A stretch of DNA of 43,506 nucleotides from a virus: IMG/VR virus record IMGVR_UViG_3300022707_000146, positions 1-43,506 of that record; one strand, 5' to 3'. Position numbers and translations under genes: made by a program. The notes below the pieces were generated by a model. The model ran no database searches. It was not told the origin of the DNA and worked only from the letters and a program-made list of their open reading frames with translations. Numbering within the stretch: position 1 is the first letter of the stretch; each line of letters begins with the position of its first letter. Of the stretch, positions 30,464-39,067 are shown in pieces.

Positions 30464-32827
30464 CTATACGTTAGTGGCTGAGCTAGATATAATAGACCAC
30501 CCTAGAATCTTTAAATCCTTTAGTGGTTCAGACTTAAGTAGTAGAGATAATACCTTACCCTTACCCCTAAGTTTATTCTTAGTTGATATAACTTTAAATC
30601 CAGTGTCAAAAGTATCAGAAGCATCTTGTGGGATAAACACCCTCTTGTACCTGTATGCTTGGAATTCCTTACCAAACCTACCAGACGTTGGAGAGTTAGC
30701 CCATTCCCATTGAGCCTGTACTTTACAGGACGATTCATTATCTGGAAATAAATCTCCATTTATATCGGCGGTAAAACCATCCTCAGTCCTCTCAAAATGG
30801 AATGTTACATACGGTACTTGTTTATATCTTTGGAAATCTCCACCGCCATTATAACCAGTGAGGATAAAAGCGGGAGCATCAATACCAGTCCCGTCGAACG
30901 TCTTCCAGTCTACGAATGTACCATCTCTAAATTTAGACAGTGTGTACTCTATCGTGGGCGAGGATTTAGTTACTGTTACGTATAATATCTCCCTCAACCC
31001 GTCCTGACGTACAGAAGAAGTGAATTGCACAGGGTTTGTTAGATGAACTACAGAGTCCGGTCCATTAATAACTAGACTAATAACTTCACCCACTTTAAAG
31101 GAAGGTACCTCTACAGGTGCTACTAGATTAGGTTTACCTAATGCTGTACCAGGTATTGTGTTAATATAGAATGCCGAGAGGTTTATATCCAACACTATCT
31201 CTATAGTATCATTATCATCCCCAATCCTATTACCGTGTAGCCACCTAACCCTTCGCTCGAATGTATCAAAGTTACCTTGTACACTTAGTTTATCTAAATC
31301 TGAGATATTATCATATAGTGTTTGTATGGTTGTATTAGTTAGGTTTAATGCTGTTAATGTGCCAATCTCATTACTTGCTATCTGGTATATACCGTCATCA
31401 CCCCAATACATTATAGAGTTATCAACTTGTACAACAGAGTTCCCATTAGTACATCCGTGATTAGTAATCTTAACAACCTTGCTCTCTAATGCTGTGAAAT
31501 TAAAATCATTACCACCAACTACAGCCCATACACCATTCTCAGCTACAACAATAAGACTAGAGCCTATGTTTACTAATTTCTTAAGACCAAACGCCCCGTC
31601 TAGACGAATGAAACCACCATCTGTATCTAGAAGGTCTGGACTCTCTTTAGAGGTTGGGTCTCCTGTCTGATGGCAAACGCCTAAATCAGCTGTAGATTCC
31701 ACCAACTTACTAAAAGTTAAGTAAGAGGACAACTTGGGGGAATGCTTATCCCCAGACACTACATTACCAGAAAAACCACCGTACCAAGCCCTGCCTGCAA
31801 ACTCAGCCACTAATGTAGCTCCATCTGGAGTTTTATCTAATTTCAACTCAGTAACTAAGTTTTGGATATACGTGTGGTCTACCTCTAGTTTATTTATTTC
31901 GGATAACCTGCTGGTTCCCCTATCTAACAAATCTATTATGAAGTATCCTTTAGGGCTTTCAAAATTACCCCTTGCGGAATCCCTAGCTACATCGGGGAAA
32001 AATCTTTCAGTAAATCTGTCAACTTGGCTGGTTTCATCTGGGAAGAGGGCAGAAGTTACTGAGTCTGAATTTGAAGGAAACTCTTCTGCCTCTTCCCCCT
32101 CACCACTAGACATAGTAAATATACGTATTGGGTCGAATACAGCGCCCGGACCAGTCTCCCCTGAACTTTGGAACTTATCCTCACCGTCAAGTCTAGGTAA
32201 TGCATACGTAGAATTTCTGAGGTTATATGTGTGGTTTTGGGTCTGGTCATCCCTACTCACCCTCTTGCCTATATTACTCAATTCTCTTAAGTCTAAACCC
32301 CCAATGACGTCTTCAACGCCAAACAGGTCTCTTATTTTTATTCTGAAAGAGTCTTCTGTTATAACTCCATCTAGATAAGTGAACTTACTTATATCTCCCA
32401 AGCCTGAAGTGACTACTAAAATTCCATCTACGACGGTGGCGTTATAATTTATACCCACCTCCGAAGTAGTATACGTATGTGTATGAATTAAACTGCCGGA
32501 AACACTAGCCTTATTTGCATCAAAGAACTTTAATACGTTACCTGTTTGTATCACTACCAGTTTAATCTCGGGGTCTCCACCTGCGTTACCCCAGTTGAAT
32601 GTGCTTATAGCTATTTCACCGGATATACCAACAGCAACCCCAGTCTCTACAAGTGTGTGGCTATCTTCAAAGTCCATCCCCAATCTTCGTTGTGTTGTAC
32701 CATCTTTATTAAGGGAGAAGTTATTAATGTCTATGGCGGCATTAGCGGGGAAAGTTAAGGGGCTTGCCTCAGTAATTAAACCACCAACGAAAGTATTAAA
32801 CTCGCTTGCTTGACTCTGCCTTGCCAT
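30464..32827 (-). CDS. Tail tube / nozzle protein (gp12-like)
   Basis: Protein of 787 residues, beta-rich, starting MARQSQASEFNTFVGGLITE. This opening and the NAAIDINNFSLNKDGTTQRR stretch are typical of large podophage tail tube proteins that follow the adaptor. A repeated beta-propeller-like middle (VVAENGVWAVVGG, IMYWGDDGIYQI) supports a ring or nozzle. I prefer ATG 32827, which is better spaced from AGGGCGG than GTG 32836. It would form the lower tail tube. Confidence 0.78.
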   Translation of the reverse strand: MARQSQASEFNTFVGGLITEASPLTFPANAAIDINNFSLNKDGTTQRRLGMDFEDSHTLVETGVAVGISGEIAISTFNWGNAGGDPEIKLVVIQTGNVLKFFDANKASVSGSLIHTHTYTTSEVGINYNATVVDGILVVTSGLGDISKFTYLDGVITEDSFRIKIRDLFGVEDVIGGLDLRELSNIGKRVSRDDQTQNHTYNLRNSTYALPRLDGEDKFQSSGETGPGAVFDPIRIFTMSSGEGEEAEEFPSNSDSVTSALFPDETSQVDRFTERFFPDVARDSARGNFESPKGYFIIDLLDRGTSRLSEINKLEVDHTYIQNLVTELKLDKTPDGATLVAEFAGRAWYGGFSGNVVSGDKHSPKLSSYLTFSKLVESTADLGVCHQTGDPTSKESPDLLDTDGGFIRLDGAFGLKKLVNIGSSLIVVAENGVWAVVGGNDFNFTALESKVVKITNHGCTNGNSVVQVDNSIMYWGDDGIYQIASNEIGTLTALNLTNTTIQTLYDNISDLDKLSVQGNFDTFERRVRWLHGNRIGDDNDTIEIVLDINLSAFYINTIPGTALGKPNLVAPVEVPSFKVGEVISLVINGPDSVVHLTNPVQFTSSVRQDGLREILYVTVTKSSPTIEYTLSKFRDGTFVDWKTFDGTGIDAPAFILTGYNGGGDFQRYKQVPYVTFHFERTEDGFTADINGDLFPDNESSCKVQAQWEWANSPTSGRFGKEFQAYRYKRVFIPQDASDTFDTGFKVISTKNKLRGKGKVLSLLLKSEPLKDLKILGWSIISSSATNV

Positions 32828-32996
32828 TCTTATCACCGCCCTTTGAACTTAGGTGTTGGTCTATAGCCTTCTCAGCAAATACAGATTTTGTGTAGCTACC
32901 ACGTAAGTTAAGGGGTACACTACCCTTACCTTTAGGTTTAATAAGCATCATACCAAAAGTGCCATCACCTTCTATATTAAATCCTTTATATTCCAT
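32796..32996 (-). CDS. Small hypothetical virion-region protein
   Basis: Protein of 66 residues: beta-rich N-terminus (MEYKGFNIEGDGTFGMMLIK) and a basic, Gly/Ser-rich tail. It begins 3 bases after the adaptor stop and overlaps the tail tube gene start by 32 bases. Probably a small tail or assembly protein; not recognised. Confidence 0.65.
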   Translation of the reverse strand: MEYKGFNIEGDGTFGMMLIKPKGKGSVPLNLRGSYTKSVFAEKAIDQHLSSKGGDKNGKAESSKRV

Positions 32997-32999
32997 ATG

Positions 33000-33788
33000 C
33001 TATCTATCCTCTCTTCTAAATGTTACATCTTTAAATTTACGTGTTCTTCTACCGTAGTTGGGATACTGAATGCCACCATTAACTCTCCAAGCTTTTCTTG
33101 ATAGCCATCTCTGCTGTCTCGAAGCTTCCTGCTCAGCCTTAATATCCTGCACCTGCTTGAGTTTGAGCATAGCCCTACTCTTAGCTTCCTCTAGGAGAGC
33201 CGTGAAGGCTTCCGCTGGTAAGTCTGGTATGAATTCGTCTACTGCATCCCAAGACGGTATGACATAGGCCTGCGCTTGTATCTTAGACTTCTGTATTGTT
33301 GTATCTACTTCATTATCGTAAGAATCAAAAATTATAGTGTCATCATCAAAAGATGTGTAGTAGGTAGGGGCCAAATCATTTCGTATTAACAACTCCACTC
33401 CAGTTGGGTCTGTTATTACATCAATATCAGAGTTGTCATTATTACGCCTGTTAAGCACCCGTAAGAAATCATCCGGCTCTAACCATCTTATAGGCAAGTA
33501 TAACTTCCTAGTCTCCCCTAATTTTATCTTATTGTAGTTAATGAAAACAAGTTCTTTAATATTTTCTTGTACTCTGGCATGTGTAGGCAAAGCGCTGTCA
33601 CCAAAGGAGTCTATCTGTATAGCTTGTCTAGTATGGGGCCAGTTACGATTACTCATCAAGGCAAAGAACGTTGACTTTATTATCTGAGCCACTTGTGCAG
33701 CTTCAAATGTCTCATCAATACTATTTACTTCATCACCATCCATGTCGTTTAAAATATCTTGAACCATATCAAGTAATGTTAATTTCAT
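33000..33788 (-). CDS. Tail tube / head-tail adaptor protein (gp11-like)
   Basis: Protein of 262 residues. The N-terminal helices (LTLLDMVQDILNDMDGDEVN, then FEAAQVAQIIKSTFFALMSN) and the following NWPHTRQAIQI are the pattern of podophage gp11-type tubular proteins that dock under the portal. The C-terminus is Arg-rich. Context between a head-fibre-like gene and the gp12-like gene agrees. Confidence 0.78.
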   Translation of the reverse strand: MKLTLLDMVQDILNDMDGDEVNSIDETFEAAQVAQIIKSTFFALMSNRNWPHTRQAIQIDSFGDSALPTHARVQENIKELVFINYNKIKLGETRKLYLPIRWLEPDDFLRVLNRRNNDNSDIDVITDPTGVELLIRNDLAPTYYTSFDDDTIIFDSYDNEVDTTIQKSKIQAQAYVIPSWDAVDEFIPDLPAEAFTALLEEAKSRAMLKLKQVQDIKAEQEASRQQRWLSRKAWRVNGGIQYPNYGRRTRKFKDVTFRREDR

Positions 33789-33789
33789 A

Positions 33790-34452
33790 TTAAGCCCTTA
33801 TTCTTTGTAAATCAAACACACTATCACGAAGTGTAATATTTGTATTGCCAGTGCTGGCAAAAGACAACCCGATTACATCCCCAGTTACAAATGAACCTAC
33901 CCCAAAACCTGATACAGTGACAATATCATTTGCATTTTTCTGTGCTGTTTGTACTACGGCTGAACCTGGAGCTGCTGCTACACCGTTTACATTTATGTCC
34001 ATAGCTACTATGGGGCTGCCCGCAGAGTCAGAGGATAAAGATACCCATGCAGTAATTCTATATATTCCATCCGCAGGAATTACAAAATGGCTTGTCCCAT
34101 CAAAAGTTGCTCCACCAGTCACGAAGGCTTCATTAAAATTACTTGTTACGTCTGTGAAAGAGGCTGGAGTGTGTGTGTCACCTGCTGTTAAGGCCACTAT
34201 AATAGATTGGTTAACTAAGTCAAGCCTACCCATAACCGTGTCTTGTACTTGTTTCCAAGTTACAGTGCCATCACCATCTGACACAGGGAGAGAGTCTATC
34301 AAAGCTGCTGATTGGCCCTCTAATTTTGGAAACTGATGTGTACCACTGCCAAGTCCATCTGCGGTGTATACTTGACCAGATGTGGCTGAACTTATACCCT
34401 TAGGTTCATGTAACCCAGCTTCGGGTATATCTTTATGTTCTATATTAGCAAT
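33790..34452 (-). CDS. Head fibre / virion surface protein with C1q-like C-terminus, apparent ATT start
   Basis: Reads 220 residues if begun at ATT 34452. Residues 2-20 (ANIEHKDIPEAGLHEPKGI) match the conserved start of small podophage head-fibre proteins, where the first codon is normally Met-Ala. A GGGAG site lies 7 bases before this ATT. No ATG, GTG or TTG occurs in frame before a TTG at 34302, which would lose 50 conserved residues. The C-terminal 120 residues are jelly-roll/C1q-like (FVIPADGIYRITAWVSL) and probably trimerise. The open frame continues upstream without another start. Confidence 0.72.
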   Translation of the reverse strand: MANIEHKDIPEAGLHEPKGISSATSGQVYTADGLGSGTHQFPKLEGQSAALIDSLPVSDGDGTVTWKQVQDTVMGRLDLVNQSIIVALTAGDTHTPASFTDVTSNFNEAFVTGGATFDGTSHFVIPADGIYRITAWVSLSSDSAGSPIVAMDINVNGVAAAPGSAVVQTAQKNANDIVTVSGFGVGSFVTGDVIGLSFASTGNTNITLRDSVFDLQRIRA

Positions 34453-34467
34453 AATATTTCTCCCAAT

Positions 34468-34502
34468 AAAAAAGGGCCAGCCAGTTTTTAGCCGACCGAC
34501 CC
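34468..34502 (-). terminator. Intrinsic terminator after the capsid genes
   Basis: On the - strand an 11-bp stem (GGGTCGGTCGG with CTGGCTGGCCC, four G-U pairs, 7-base A-rich loop) is followed by six T. It lies between the decoration-like gene and the head-fibre-like gene, so it likely trims the strong capsid transcript and lowers expression of tail genes downstream. Confidence 0.8.
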
Positions 34503-34520
34503 CTATCAGAATATACTAGA

Positions 34521-34988
34521 TTATACTACAATCTCAATATATTCAATTACCACTTCCATTTTACCAGCGGCAGTTTTAGTTGGTGTACTACCACCTAGTA
34601 CAATAGCTACAGAAGTCTCAGCGGCAAGCATAGCTGCCCAAGTACCAGTTACAGTACCGAAGATATCATACAGACCCACTGCCTCAGCTTGAGCCTCCGA
34701 TAACACGACTCCATTAGTTACTTCGGAAGATTCAGTACCCGTCAGGATAGTGGGGGTTGTACCCCCTAGTGCGAACGCCTCAGTAACCCTCACATAGGCG
34801 CCTGTTACAAGAGCACCTGCTGGTAACACAGGATCACCAAATAGTGCGACATCAATATCGGCACTGTCTACCTGAATAGATAGCTTGTTCATTGGACCTT
34901 CGGTTTTAAAGTTACCAGAGGTCTGTCCCGTAGGACGTTCCCCATAATGGTTACTTACACCTAGGCCGTTATTTGCTTCAAAACCCAT
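34521..34988 (-). CDS. Probable capsid decoration / minor head protein
   Basis: Protein of 155 residues, beta-rich and low in Cys, with Gly/Thr/Val repeats and a hydrophobic C-terminus (MEVVIEYIEIVV). It is placed 12 bases after the major capsid gene and before a terminator, so it is expressed with the capsid. The size suits a decoration protein. No motif proves it. Confidence 0.65.
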   Translation of the reverse strand: MGFEANNGLGVSNHYGERPTGQTSGNFKTEGPMNKLSIQVDSADIDVALFGDPVLPAGALVTGAYVRVTEAFALGGTTPTILTGTESSEVTNGVVLSEAQAEAVGLYDIFGTVTGTWAAMLAAETSVAIVLGGSTPTKTAAGKMEVVIEYIEIVV

Positions 34989-35000
34989 TTATATTCTCCC

Positions 35001-35939
35001 TTAGAAGTTAGATGCAGAAGTGATGATAATGGCTAGCGTATCAAGACGCTGTGTACCAAAGCCCCACTTAGCTCGGACTACGAACTCATCACGAGCTCGA
35101 TCTTTATTACGTTCGCCCTCTGCCTTAGGCATACGACGCCATGCACCCATAATAGGCTTAGTCTGGTCATCCAGAACACACATACATACGTTTGCTACCG
35201 CACCTGTTACCGCTGTAGTGCCATCACTAAAATCACCCGTAGCTAGACGGTTAGACTGAATGATGTCAAAGCTGTATAGATTCATTAAGAAGCGTTGACC
35301 ACGGGCCAAACCTTCTTGAAGGATCTTCTCACCAAAAGGAGTTACATCATGTGTAATGGTAACTAGGCCGTTTAAAGTTGCCTCTACCACTGGGTCACAG
35401 ATAAAGATACGGCCTTCACCCGGTACATTGGCTTTATCAAAAGCAATACGTGCAGAGATAAGTTGTGATAGGGCAAAGACATTACCTGATTCAGTAGAAG
35501 AGATGCGGTGTGGGAAACCATTGATGGTATTTGCATTAGCATCTGTCTGTGAGGTATTAGCCACTGATAAGAAACGAGTCTCATGATTCTCTTGAATAGC
35601 TCGAGTTGATTCAGCAGCGCGTTCTGCCATGAGCGTATCAATAGAAGCACCATCTTCACGTAAGTCATCAGTCACATACCAAGCATCACCAACATAATCA
35701 GTAATGGTAAGTAACACTTCACCAGTTTCAATTGGGTTGTAGACCAATGGAGTATCCTCTGCTGCCTCTTGTAAAGTGACAGAGCCTACAGTTTTAATGT
35801 GTAAAGTATCACCTGACATGAAGTCTGTGACATTACGATAGAACGTGTCGGGCAACAGCCCATCGTGCAAATTTAATAGAATGAATGAGCTGTATTGCTC
35901 TGCCTCTATAAAAGCACGGGTATTCGTAGTTAATTGCAT
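35001..35939 (-). CDS. Major capsid protein
   Basis: Protein of 312 residues with an HK97-fold-like course: N-terminal arm (LTTNTRAFIEAEQYSSFILL), beta segments (GDTLHIKTVGSVTLQEAAED), a spine helix (DTLMAERAAESTRAIQENHE), and a C-terminal FVVRAKWGFGTQRLDTLAII. It follows the scaffold gene and a promoter-like block, as expected for the most abundant protein. Family by position and pattern. Confidence 0.85.
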   Translation of the reverse strand: MQLTTNTRAFIEAEQYSSFILLNLHDGLLPDTFYRNVTDFMSGDTLHIKTVGSVTLQEAAEDTPLVYNPIETGEVLLTITDYVGDAWYVTDDLREDGASIDTLMAERAAESTRAIQENHETRFLSVANTSQTDANANTINGFPHRISSTESGNVFALSQLISARIAFDKANVPGEGRIFICDPVVEATLNGLVTITHDVTPFGEKILQEGLARGQRFLMNLYSFDIIQSNRLATGDFSDGTTAVTGAVANVCMCVLDDQTKPIMGAWRRMPKAEGERNKDRARDEFVVRAKWGFGTQRLDTLAIIITSASNF

Positions 35940-35948
35940 TATTTAATC

Positions 35949-36689
35949 CTATGCTGTGATATCATGCTTGCGGTAAACCTCTTCCTTAATCTTACGCATA
36001 TACTCAGCTTGTTCCCTAGAGGTAGCTCCCGATAGGACACTCTTCTCTGGACGTTGTAAAGGCTCATGCTCTACTTTATCCGCTGGAATATAAAAGCTGT
36101 TAGTTGTAGTTGAAGAAGAACCTACCTTTTCTCCAAACAGGGCTAGTACCGCTGCTGGATTCTTTTTAGATAGTTCGCCAATTTCCGAAGGCTTCATCCC
36201 AAGTTCAGCTGCTCGTTTAGCAACCTCAGCTTGTGCGTTAGCTCCATACTTATTGACTAGTGCTTTATTTACTTGGTCAGAGTTGGCCTTGTGTGTATCT
36301 TCAGTAGAACGCTGGAATAATACACCGGCTACAATGTCCTGTATTTGCTGCTCTCCAAGGGGCTCTGCGGTAGCAGGTGTTTCTTGAGGGGTAGCTTGCT
36401 TATCTATGATGTCTTGCACTTTTTGTCCAGCCTCTAGCTTCGCTTGTAGTTCACTAATTACCTGCTCTTGTTGGGACATCTTGTCCTTTAACTCAGGTAT
36501 GTATTGTTGCGAATGCTGTAAGGCTTCAATAGCTTTTTCTACAGTATCATATTTAGGCGCACCATCACTATTCTTAATTGCCGCAAGCTGGTCAGCAAAG
36601 AGGTCATTAGGAGTTTCTGTTGGTGTGGTTTGGTCAGGGGTTTCCTGAGGCTTATTTACTTGTTCATCATTAAAGAGCTGGTCAGCCAT
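35949..36689 (-). CDS. Scaffolding protein
   Basis: Protein of 246 residues, acidic, Gln/Pro/Thr-rich N-terminus, helical coiled-coil middle (ELKDKMSQQEQVISELQAKL) and a basic C-terminal end (MRKIKEEVYRKHDITA) that could contact capsid subunits. It directly precedes the major capsid gene. Composition and place are typical of podophage scaffolds. Confidence 0.85.
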   Translation of the reverse strand: MADQLFNDEQVNKPQETPDQTTPTETPNDLFADQLAAIKNSDGAPKYDTVEKAIEALQHSQQYIPELKDKMSQQEQVISELQAKLEAGQKVQDIIDKQATPQETPATAEPLGEQQIQDIVAGVLFQRSTEDTHKANSDQVNKALVNKYGANAQAEVAKRAAELGMKPSEIGELSKKNPAAVLALFGEKVGSSSTTTNSFYIPADKVEHEPLQRPEKSVLSGATSREQAEYMRKIKEEVYRKHDITA

Positions 36690-36712
36690 TTAAATTCCTT
36701 ATTAGTTTTAAT

Positions 36713-36789
36713 TGGTAGGTGAGGAGAGACTCGAACTCTCAACATTTGCATTCTAAGTGCAACGCGTCTACCAATTGCGCCACTCACCT
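36713..36789 (-). tRNA. tRNA-Leu (anticodon UAG)
   Basis: Folded by eye: 7-bp acceptor (AGGTGAG/CTCACCT), 3-bp D stem, 5-bp anticodon stem TTGCA/TGCAA with loop CTTAGAA giving anticodon UAG for CUA codons, 5-bp T stem with TTCGAGT loop, discriminator A and an encoded CCA. The variable loop is only 5 bases, whereas bacterial tRNA-Leu normally has a long arm. CUA is frequent in this genome. It lies 24 bases upstream of the scaffold start. Confidence 0.88.
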
Positions 36790-36796
36790 ATTTAAT

Positions 36797-36873
36797 TGGT
36801 CAGGGAGGTAGGGCTCGAACCTACATAACCTCGGTTCCAAACCGAGTAGACAGCCAATTGTCACCACACCCTG
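36797..36873 (-). tRNA. tRNA-Pro (anticodon UGG)
   Basis: Acceptor CAGGGTG/CTCCCTG (one U-U mismatch), anticodon stem CTCGG/CCGAG with loop TTTGGAA giving anticodon UGG, T stem GTAGG/CCTAC with TTCGAGC, discriminator A and encoded CCA. The D arm is irregular: the best stem is GACA/TGTC, shifted by two bases. It is separated from tRNA-Leu by 7 bases, and the two are likely cut from one transcript. Confidence 0.85.
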
Positions 36874-37014
36874 ATAAAGATTTACGCAGTAAGGAGAACA
36901 ATATCTTCCTATATACTACTAAAAGTATTCCCTAGTGTCTATATTAATAGAAATAGTTAATAATGATATTTCTTATTAATGTAAATATCTAGGAGTTATC
37001 TAATATAATTCTTA
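36874..37014 (-). other. AT-rich leader before the tRNA pair
   Basis: About 140 bases between promoter-like block B and the tRNAs, without an open frame or a strong hairpin. It would be the 5' leader of the tRNA/scaffold/capsid transcript. A TAAGGAG-like string at 36890-36896 is on the other strand and precedes no gene. Confidence 0.5.
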
Positions 37015-37056
37015 TATATACTTATATATACTCTTTTTTTAGAGTTTTCCCTGCAA
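37015..37056 (-). promoter_or_regulatory. Promoter-like block B (shared with the block at 21306-21347)
   Basis: On the - strand: TTGCAG at 37056-37051, then GGAAAACTCTA, the identical run AAAAAGAGTATATAT, and AGTATA. It nearly matches block A. It lies just downstream of the 80-residue gene and upstream of the tRNAs, scaffold and capsid genes, where strong late transcription is needed. A phage sigma-dependent late promoter is the favoured reading. Confidence 0.68.
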
Positions 37057-37076
37057 ATTATATGAAAATAATTAAA

Positions 37077-37319
37077 TTAATTTTCAATTAAAGAGATAAT
37101 ATCATTAAGAGCGCGGGTATATCCTGTTAAATCTGCTTGCTTATAGGCCCAGTTAGGGCACTCATATCCCTCCTTGGAGCGTGCTGTTCTGTAAGCCTCT
37201 TCCTCTTTATCCTTTAATAGTTTAGTAAGGCGCTTACGCATGTTAGTAGAGCCTGTAAAGAAACCTCTCATCTCTTTAGCAGCGTCCGACTCTAGACCTT
37301 GTACCCAAGACTTCTTCAT
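37077..37319 (-). CDS. Hypothetical protein following the portal gene
   Basis: Protein of 80 residues, basic and helical (KKSWVQGLESDAAKEMRGFF, then MRKRLTKLLKDKEEEAYRTA). A one-base overlap with the portal stop. Small proteins of this style lie beside portal genes in related phages; function unknown. Confidence 0.75.
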   Translation of the reverse strand: MKKSWVQGLESDAAKEMRGFFTGSTNMRKRLTKLLKDKEEEAYRTARSKEGYECPNWAYKQADLTGYTRALNDIISLIEN

Positions 37320-39067
37320 TATGCTGGTGGCTCCTGTTGCTCTTCAACTATCATTTGTTCTTGAGCTGCACGAACTAAGCGTTCAGTCTCCATCTGCTCT
37401 GTAAGAGCTATGTTGGGCTGGAATATTCCAAGCTTCTCTACGTTAAGGCTAGCTGCAAATGCCTTCGCCAGAGCCTTCCCAGATACGTGTTGTTGGATAA
37501 ACTGAAAGATAGTAGAGTTAGCCAGGTTAGCAAAGTCTTGTACAAACTTAGCTTGCTCCGCAAAATGCCTAGCACCAACTGGGCGTATAATACCATCACC
37601 TACCAAATCAGCTTTGGAAATATCTACAAATATAGTAGCCTCTAATTCACTATCAAGAATACCAATACTCTCAATCTCTTGTAGGTTACGATGAGCAGAC
37701 TCCAGCATATCATTAAGAAGGGGCTCTAATAATAACAGTTCGAATGTAGTAATTTTCTCTTGAAATATTCTACCTGCTGCCGATGCCAACTGGTCTACTT
37801 CGAATGCAGTCTTCTCTCCGGGGCTACGTATACCCATAGCCTCCCTAGGAGCGCCAGCATACAGCTCCATCTTATCTTCTAATAGTGAGATATCATTTGA
37901 AGCTTGTATAAGTCCTGCTAGGCTCTTAGAGACTTCTTGAACATCACCTTGTTCATCTATATGAATCTCTGCTCCTGGCCCCCATTCAAATTCTTCTACC
38001 TCACCAATAATCTTAAGTGGTGGATGAACAATTAAATCGGCAGCATCAGCCTTTAGATTCTCTAAATGGTCGATACGATATTGCATACCTACTAGATTAT
38101 CTAGTGGCCCCATAGCATATAAGTTATCCGGGCGTAATCGCCACCCTACGTGACGTATAGGGGCTTTACCTGAATAGGTAGGTATCTCTATATCCCGCAC
38201 CATAGTAGTTCTGTCTACGATGGTTATAAGTCTATTAGTAGTAAGTTCACCTGTGTGTTGGTCATGGAAATCCCCATAGAATTCTAGAATCTCTACAAAA
38301 TCTGATTGTAGATACTCATACATACTTCCAAAACCATCTACACTATATCCTACAGCCTTATCAAAATCCTCTATACTAAAGCCGCCCATCGTAGATTGAA
38401 TCATCTTACGCTTATCTATAGCATCAAGCCAAAAGGCTTGGTCTGGGTCTTGGGCAGCCAATAATTTTAATTCACCAAGAGTTTTAATACTACGTACAAT
38501 TTTAAAACTATCTTCAAAAGAAGAGGCTAAAGGATTAAAGACAATATCTAAAGGGCTTATGCGATGTGCTCTTGGCCCCATATAATCAATTACCTTATCT
38601 CCGGCAGCATTAAGTTTAAATTTAGTATCAAAACTTGGCATACTAAATACGTTGCCAAAGTCTATATAGTCATATACTAGTTTACTAACCTCAGCTCTAA
38701 AACCACTACGCCTAGTTTTATTAGCCATGTAGCCTTCAATTACTCTTGCCCTTTCCTTCTTATTAGAATCTTTAGAAAAGGCTTCCCACTGTAACCAATC
38801 CTCATTAGGGAATAATGCAGTCATATAATTAGAGTGCAGATTATCCCTTATCTGACATAATTTAGGGAGAGTTGTAGAATTCTTCCACGGTAGAGATCTA
38901 TTGCTAGTCGTAGTTGTATCTGTTGCAAATATATAATTACGAAGTTCACTTTTCTCGTTAATCCACTCCCTGCGTTGACTATTAAATTTATTCCACAGGC
39001 CTGTGACCCATGCTGATGGATTATCCCTATCTAATAGGGACACTAATTCTGCTACACTCGTACTCAA
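37319..39067 (-). CDS. Portal protein
   Basis: Protein of 582 residues. The opening SAWVTGLWNKFNSQRREWIN then helical stretches, a WGPGAEIHIDEQGDV-type segment in the middle, and a long stem/crown region with ASAAGRIFQEKITTFELLLLEP are characteristic of podophage portals. The C-terminus is Gln/Glu-rich. It directly follows the large terminase (4-base overlap), the usual packaging order. It forms the dodecameric ring through which DNA enters. Confidence 0.88.
   Translation of the reverse strand: MSTSVAELVSLLDRDNPSAWVTGLWNKFNSQRREWINEKSELRNYIFATDTTTTSNRSLPWKNSTTLPKLCQIRDNLHSNYMTALFPNEDWLQWEAFSKDSNKKERARVIEGYMANKTRRSGFRAEVSKLVYDYIDFGNVFSMPSFDTKFKLNAAGDKVIDYMGPRAHRISPLDIVFNPLASSFEDSFKIVRSIKTLGELKLLAAQDPDQAFWLDAIDKRKMIQSTMGGFSIEDFDKAVGYSVDGFGSMYEYLQSDFVEILEFYGDFHDQHTGELTTNRLITIVDRTTMVRDIEIPTYSGKAPIRHVGWRLRPDNLYAMGPLDNLVGMQYRIDHLENLKADAADLIVHPPLKIIGEVEEFEWGPGAEIHIDEQGDVQEVSKSLAGLIQASNDISLLEDKMELYAGAPREAMGIRSPGEKTAFEVDQLASAAGRIFQEKITTFELLLLEPLLNDMLESAHRNLQEIESIGILDSELEATIFVDISKADLVGDGIIRPVGARHFAEQAKFVQDFANLANSTIFQFIQQHVSGKALAKAFAASLNVEKLGIFQPNIALTEQMETERLVRAAQEQMIVEEQQEPPA

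Noticed and set aside
31734-32378. 214-residue + strand open frame inside the tail tube gene
   Set aside because: It is a mirror of the - strand gene's codon pattern, has no ribosome site and no recognisable motif.
35990-36020. Third copy of the promoter-like block within the scaffold gene
   Set aside because: Shares only AGTATAT and CTAGGGAA-like pieces, lies inside coding sequence and lacks the long identical run.
36713-36789. Amber suppressor tRNA
   Set aside because: The anticodon is UAG (reads CUA), not CUA (reads UAG).
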